A stretch of DNA of 31,965 nucleotides, from positions 1 through 31,965 of the IMG/VR virus record IMGVR_UViG_3300023179_003731; one strand, written 5' to 3'. The stretch comes from a virus. The notes beneath the pieces are model-generated. The model searched no databases. It was given only the letters and a program-made list of their open reading frames with translations, and had not been told where the DNA came from. Both the position numbers and the translations under genes were made by a program. Shown here piece by piece: positions 29,343-31,965 of the stretch (position 1 is its first letter; the number at the start of each line of letters is the position of its first letter).

Positions 29343-29694
29343 ACAAGCCATTACTGAAGCACTGATCAGGCAGTATCCTGAATCTCAGCGGCCAGGATTA
29401 GATTGGGCCATGCAAACATGGTGGCGTAATTCTCGTCAAGGTGCAGGCATGCGACTCAGCCCGCATGGTTATATGGTCATGCAACGAATGAATATCGAGC
29501 ATTATAATTTTGATATTCAACTAGAACAAGTACGTCCCAAACTACTGGTACAGCTAGATCAACGATTACAAGATCCATATTATCTCAATCTAGATAGAAA
29601 GAATTCTAGCATTAAATTTTACGGATCCAAAGAAGCATTTTTAGCCAATCTATATGGGGATTTAGACCGCTTTCTTGAGCACTACACACAGTAA
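29332..29694 (+). CDS. Conserved phage protein
   Basis: 120 residues starting MRNKQAITEALIRQYPESQR. The N-terminal half is helical with WAMQTWWRNSRQGAGMRLSP; the middle has HGYMVMQRMNIEHYNFDIQL, and the C-terminus DRKNSSIKFYGSKEAFLANL. It overlaps the preceding gene by 11 bases and would share the late transcript. I recall this pattern from T4-like phages; function unknown. Confidence 0.7.
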   Translation: MRNKQAITEALIRQYPESQRPGLDWAMQTWWRNSRQGAGMRLSPHGYMVMQRMNIEHYNFDIQLEQVRPKLLVQLDQRLQDPYYLNLDRKNSSIKFYGSKEAFLANLYGDLDRFLEHYTQ

Positions 29695-29710
29695 AATTGT
29701 TGTAAAAAAG

Positions 29711-29724
29711 CCACAATATTGTGG
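29711..29724 (+). promoter_or_regulatory. 14-bp perfect palindrome abutting a -35 element (operator candidate)
   Basis: CCACAATATTGTGG, self-complementary, ends one base before the TTGACC of the next promoter. Its position suggests a repressor or activator site; no T-run follows on the + strand, so it is not a + strand terminator. Confidence 0.5.
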
Positions 29725-29753
29725 TTGACCGGATTTGCCAAATCGGCTATAAT
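29725..29753 (+). promoter_or_regulatory. Strong sigma70-like promoter (TTGACC-17-TATAAT)
   Basis: TTGACC, 17-base spacer, TATAAT. The expected start site (about 29760) coincides with the A of the downstream ATG. Confidence 0.75.
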
Positions 29754-29759
29754 ACGTGT

Positions 29760-30104
29760 ATGGAAGCAACAAAAGCCACTCGTAAAAAGCGTGTTGATCG
29801 CACTCATATCGTGTATGCTCTGCACATTGATACAGAGTTTTACATTGGTATCACTGCCAAGACTCAGCGCACAATCCCAATGAGCCTGCGTAGCCGTGTT
29901 AACAAACACATCTATCGTTCGCGCACTGAGGACAAATCCTGGTGTCTGTACCAAGCAATTCGTACAGCAGGTGCTGACAGCATCACCGCTGTGATTGTGG
30001 ACATTGTGCGTGGCAAAGATGCTGCACACAAACTGGAACGTGAGCTGATTGCTCAGTACGCACCCACACTGAATACTGATGTGCGTGTGAAGCAAAACAG
30101 TTGA
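29760..30104 (+). CDS. Small stand-alone GIY-YIG nuclease-domain protein, probably leaderless
   Basis: The ATG at 29760 is chosen because upstream in-frame codons lie within the promoter. After a basic tail ([14 protein letters not shown]) comes [20 protein letters not shown], the GIY-YIG core, then R-S-R-V-N-K-H and [15 protein letters not shown] with the catalytic Glu and Asn. There is no DNA-binding domain of the NUMOD type, so it is unlike the two homing enzymes and nearer to single-domain GIY-YIG proteins. 114 residues. Base composition is like its neighbours. Promoter geometry predicts an mRNA beginning at AUG. It could be an early host-DNA or repair nuclease. Confidence 0.8.
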   Translation: MEATKATRKKRVDRTHIVYALHIDTEFYIGITAKTQRTIPMSLRSRVNKHIYRSRTEDKSWCLYQAIRTAGADSITAVIVDIVRGKDAAHKLERELIAQYAPTLNTDVRVKQNS

Positions 30105-30110
30105 CCAGAA

Positions 30111-30139
30111 TTGACAAATAATCACAGTTCTGCTATAAT
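30111..30139 (+). promoter_or_regulatory. Consensus sigma70 promoter (TTGACA-17-TATAAT, extended -10)
   Basis: Both hexamers are perfect and TGC precedes the -10. Predicted start 30146 lies at the beginning of the conserved leader 30145-30161. Drives the gene at 30179. Confidence 0.88.
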
Positions 30140-30144
30140 AGACA

Positions 30145-30161
30145 CTTAGACAGTTAATTAA
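30145..30161 (+). repeat. Conserved leader repeat, copy 1
   Basis: CTTAGACAGTTAATTAA, at the predicted RNA 5' end. Copies at 31297-31313 (identical) and 31558-31574 (one change). Confidence 0.85.
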
Positions 30162-30178
30162 CTAGGCAAGGAAACCAA

Positions 30179-30418
30179 ATGACTGAATTCGAAAAGAACT
30201 GCTACGGAATGTCTCAAGACGATATTCGTGAGCAGTACATGAACAGTATCACCGCTCGCTTCTCCGGCCTTGAGATGGTCGTCATGAGTCTCTTGTCGGA
30301 CTGCCAAGAAATCATGGCAATGGGAACTGGTCCTCGCTCAACCGAGTATACTCGCAAGCAGATGAACATTGCTAAGTTCATCCTGTCTGAGATGATGGAA
30401 GCTCGTCAAGCTGCATAA
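30179..30418 (+). CDS. Small early phage protein
   Basis: Seventy-nine residues starting MTEFEKNCYGMSQDDIREQY, all-helical and Met-rich (LEMVVMSLLSDCQEIMAMGT, KQMNIAKFILSEMMEARQAA). CAAGGAAACCAA before the ATG holds the SD. It sits behind a consensus promoter with the shared leader, typical of early host-takeover genes. Function unknown. Confidence 0.75.
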   Translation: MTEFEKNCYGMSQDDIREQYMNSITARFSGLEMVVMSLLSDCQEIMAMGTGPRSTEYTRKQMNIAKFILSEMMEARQAA

Positions 30419-30423
30419 AACAG

Positions 30424-30452
30424 TGTACAATAATTAGACGATTTGTTATAAT
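30424..30452 (+). promoter_or_regulatory. Sigma70-like promoter (TGTACA-17-TATAAT)
   Basis: Perfect -10 with a weaker -35; ATG of the next gene at 30480. AAGGAATCACCAA supplies the SD. Confidence 0.7.
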
Positions 30453-30479
30453 TGATCTATCAAAACAAGGAATCACCAA

Positions 30480-30605
30480 ATGGTAGTTTACATAGTCAGT
30501 TATAGAGGCACAATCTATGGTGTCTTTGATTCAAGGCGAAAGGCACAGGATTCGGAATACGGTGATCTTTACGATGCTTGCATCATTGAAATGGAAGTAA
30601 AATGA
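30480..30605 (+). CDS. Small early phage protein (41 aa)
   Basis: Begins MVVYIVSYRGTIYGVFDSRR and ends in an ATGA overlap with the next gene. A promoter and SD precede it and the frame is clean. The pattern (three short strands, then an acidic helix) recalls small phage proteins that resemble half of a ubiquitin-like or ferredoxin-like unit, but no family is assigned. Confidence 0.65.
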   Translation: MVVYIVSYRGTIYGVFDSRRKAQDSEYGDLYDACIIEMEVK

Positions 30606-30997
30606 AATACACGTACAAACTGACATTTCCGACATTTACAAAATGGCGCCCCAGCTATTCTGCTCAGATGGAGGTTGTCAAAACTTTGCGGAACTTGTGT
30701 TCAGAGTTAAGTGCCCAAGAAGCCCAAGACATGGTCGATGAGGGCGGTGAGTATTTGGTGGATATCGGAGGCGATCGGGCCGACGCCGGCCTTGTCCTAA
30801 CAGGTCTAAGGATTCTTCGGGACTATGGAGTTATTTTTGACCACACTGCTCACTCAGATGAACCAGAGCCTGACATCCAGCGAACTGTGAAAACTGACAC
30901 CCTGGATGATCTGCGCACTGTGGCCATTGCTGCACTGGATCGTGGAGAGCATGACATTGCCATTGCTTTGATTGAACTGATTAAGAAAAATAGTTGA
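30602..30997 (+). CDS. Early phage protein of unknown function
   Basis: 131 residues starting MKYTYKLTFPTFTKWRPSYS, linked to the previous gene by ATGA. The N-terminal half is mixed, with RNLCSELSAQEAQDMVDEGG and a Gly/Asp-rich turn; the C-terminal half is helical and acidic (LDDLRTVAIAALDRGEHDIA). SAQEAQDMVDEGG resembles short helices of ribosomal L7/L12-like C-terminal domains, a weak resemblance only. Its stop lies inside the -35 of the next promoter. Confidence 0.7.
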   Translation: MKYTYKLTFPTFTKWRPSYSAQMEVVKTLRNLCSELSAQEAQDMVDEGGEYLVDIGGDRADAGLVLTGLRILRDYGVIFDHTAHSDEPEPDIQRTVKTDTLDDLRTVAIAALDRGEHDIAIALIELIKKNS

Positions 30998-31022
30998 CGA
31001 TAAATTGGTTCCAGTATATTAA
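30994..31022 (+). promoter_or_regulatory. Sigma70-like promoter with deleted leader (TTGACG-17-TATTAA)
   Basis: Aligns with the promoter at 31263, but about 22 bases between -10 and SD are missing. The -35 overlaps the stop codon of the preceding gene. Confidence 0.6.
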
Positions 31023-31031
31023 AGGACAAAG

Positions 31032-31262
31032 ATGAACGAACGTAAACAACCAGAAGCCTTGCGGCTGGCTGAATATCTTGACCTGCCGCACATCGGTCAA
31101 CACAAATCCGCCGATGAACTGCGCCGACTACACGAAGTAAATCAAGAATTGCTGGCTGCGTTGGAAGAACTACTGTCTGACGCTGGGAATCACATACATT
31201 TTACGGTTTACACCAAACTGTACAACAAATACCGTAGCGTCATCGACAAAGCAGAAAAATAG
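31032..31262 (+). CDS. Small early phage protein, ALRLA family member 1
   Basis: Seventy-six residues starting MNERKQPEALRLAEYLDLPH, then SADELRRLHEVNQELLAALE and a helical tail. The start and the A-x-ELRRL segment are shared with the protein at 31323, marking a paralogous pair. Similar MNE-PxALRLA-ELRRL proteins are common in phages of beta- and gammaproteobacteria (recalled). The middle helix is a likely coiled coil. AAAGGACAAAG before the ATG is the SD. Function unknown. Confidence 0.75.
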   Translation: MNERKQPEALRLAEYLDLPHIGQHKSADELRRLHEVNQELLAALEELLSDAGNHIHFTVYTKLYNKYRSVIDKAEK

Positions 31263-31291
31263 TTGACAATAAATCGGTTCTAGTATATAAT
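31263..31291 (+). promoter_or_regulatory. Consensus sigma70 promoter (TTGACA-17-TATAAT)
   Basis: Both hexamers perfect. Abuts the stop codon of the previous gene. Predicted start 31298 lies at the beginning of the leader copy 31297-31313. Confidence 0.88.
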
Positions 31292-31296
31292 TGATA

Positions 31297-31313
31297 CTTA
31301 GACAGTTAATTAA
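31297..31313 (+). repeat. Conserved leader repeat, copy 2
   Basis: CTTAGACAGTTAATTAA, identical to 30145-30161, followed by AGGGCAAAG and the ATG. Confidence 0.85.
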
Positions 31314-31322
31314 AGGGCAAAG

Positions 31323-31505
31323 ATGAACGAACCAAAACCCCTAGCACTGCGGCTGGCTGATGAACTAGAACGCTGGCCTGAGGATATGCGGCCGCATCGT
31401 TCTTTTGAAGCCGCCGCCGAACTGCGCCGTTTGTATCAGGAAGTCCAGCGGCTGGAGGCTGACCTTCTCGATATTCACTATCAGAATTCAATGAACGGTG
31501 AGTAG
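31323..31505 (+). CDS. Small early phage protein, ALRLA family member 2
   Basis: Sixty residues starting MNEPKPLALRLADELERWPE, with AAAELRRLYQEVQRLEADLL as a predicted coiled coil. Paralogue of the protein at 31032 and behind a near-identical promoter. SD AAAGGGCAAAG. Function unknown. Confidence 0.75.
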   Translation: MNEPKPLALRLADELERWPEDMRPHRSFEAAAELRRLYQEVQRLEADLLDIHYQNSMNGE

Positions 31506-31523
31506 CACTATTGACTATATTAG

Positions 31524-31552
31524 TTGACAAATAATCGTTTTGGGTATATAAT
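31524..31552 (+). promoter_or_regulatory. Consensus sigma70 promoter (TTGACA-17-TATAAT)
   Basis: Both hexamers perfect. Predicted start 31559 is at the beginning of the leader copy 31558-31574. Confidence 0.88.
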
Positions 31553-31557
31553 ATACT

Positions 31558-31574
31558 CTTAGACAGTTAACTAA
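31558..31574 (+). repeat. Conserved leader repeat, copy 3
   Basis: CTTAGACAGTTAACTAA, one change from the other two copies, followed by AGGGCAATG and the ATG. Confidence 0.85.
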
Positions 31575-31580
31575 AGGGCA

Positions 31581-31820
31581 ATGATGAAACCACGTTACTA
31601 TGCAGGTCTGACATTGACTCAAGCCAGGGCTGTTCGTATTCTGAATAAATCTTATCTGTCACGACTCAGCCAAAATGATCGTGAAGGTGCATTTCGTTCA
31701 GTTGCTTTGGCTTACCATCGTCTGACTCCAGATGTGGCTTCTATCATCAAAGCACAACAAAATCAAGGCTGGCCCACTCCTATCTTGGCAGCACTATCAC
31801 GCGCAATTCAAATTGTTTGA
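31581..31820 (+). CDS. Small early phage protein
   Basis: Seventy-nine residues; ATG at 31581 or 31584 (MMKPRYYAGLTLTQARAVRI). Basic and helical (NKSYLSRLSQNDREGAFRSV, PTPILAALSRAIQIV), possibly nucleic-acid binding. Behind a consensus promoter with the shared leader. Function unknown. Confidence 0.7.
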   Translation: MMKPRYYAGLTLTQARAVRILNKSYLSRLSQNDREGAFRSVALAYHRLTPDVASIIKAQQNQGWPTPILAALSRAIQIV

Positions 31821-31829
31821 GGTATAATT

Positions 31830-31965
31830 ATGTCCAAGCATCCTTCGACGGTTACTGTGACAAAATATGTCAATGGGATAGCACAGTCTACCAAGGTAGT
31901 CAACTCTAAGATGTCTGGCTATATTTTGGTCACTCAAGATGGCTATGGTGGGGCTCCAACACGTG
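31830..31965 (+). CDS. Start of a gene cut by the right window edge
   Basis: ATG at 31830, seven bases after GAGG. The frame stays open to the end and begins MSKHPSTVTVTKYVNGIAQS. No family can be assigned from 45 residues. Confidence 0.6.
   Translation, partial: MSKHPSTVTVTKYVNGIAQSTKVVNSKMSGYILVTQDGYGGAPTR

Noticed and set aside
29711-29724. Palindrome as a + strand terminator
   Set aside because: No T-run follows it; the A-run precedes it, and it touches the next promoter, so an operator fits better.
1-31965. tRNA genes, CRISPR array, integrase or attachment sites
   Set aside because: No cloverleaf-like segment, spaced repeat array or recombinase was seen by eye; a tRNAscan-SE run would settle the tRNA point.

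Overview
The window is a stretch of a large tailed-phage genome related to the T4 superfamily of myoviruses. It carries a T4-type family B DNA polymerase, a gp45-type sliding clamp, a T4-RNase-H-type flap nuclease, a DsbA-like protein, exact T4-type late promoters (TATAAATA) and short N-terminal peptides resembling the T4 capsid-targeting sequence. Genes are packed on the + strand, mostly with ATGA, TGATG or GTGA overlaps; one homing-endonuclease gene is on the - strand. I see no rRNA, tRNA, CRISPR array or integrase. The host is uncertain. The sigma70-like promoters and the small proteins at the right end beginning MNE..PxALRLA suggest a proteobacterium, perhaps a freshwater betaproteobacterium, but this is inference.

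Layout. (1) 1-6578: late, virion-associated genes. Six proteins begin with a peptide of the form M(R/K)xxEF(L/V/I)xE, like T4 internal head proteins that are cut by the gp21 prohead protease. One carries LysM plus a tail-lysozyme-like domain. A Dps-like ferritin and proteins bearing repeated GVAEG peptides follow, and an intrinsic terminator ends the block. (2) 6649-7934: GIY-YIG homing endonuclease, DsbA-like protein, small membrane protein. (3) 7983-13985: replication block. DNA polymerase is broken in catalytic motif C by a split intein, with a free-standing Vsr-like (EDxHD) endonuclease gene between the halves; a methyltransferase-like gene and the sliding clamp follow. (4) 13982-24846: a 7-deazaguanine DNA-modification set (dpdA, folE, queD, queE and a possible second T-fold protein) interleaved with sugar genes (GT-B and two GT-A glycosyltransferases, galE, a truncated DegT-like protein) plus HIT and methyltransferase genes. 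(5) 24846-27967: conserved small phage genes, the RNase H-type 5' nuclease and a MazG-like pyrophosphohydrolase. (6) 27969-29694: an inverted GIY-YIG endonuclease and small genes, with a late promoter inside an RBS-sequestering hairpin. (7) 29711-31965: short genes each behind a near-consensus sigma70 promoter, three sharing a conserved leader.

How it fits together. Polymerase halves must be joined by protein trans-splicing. From the polymerase C-half to 16496 the genes form an unbroken chain of overlapping start and stop codons, so clamp, dpdA and their neighbours are probably translationally coupled. DpdA would place a 7-deazaguanine derivative in phage DNA using precursor made by FolE, QueD and QueE. 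Promoter types divide the window into sigma70-driven (early) small genes on the right and late-promoter-driven virion genes on the left.
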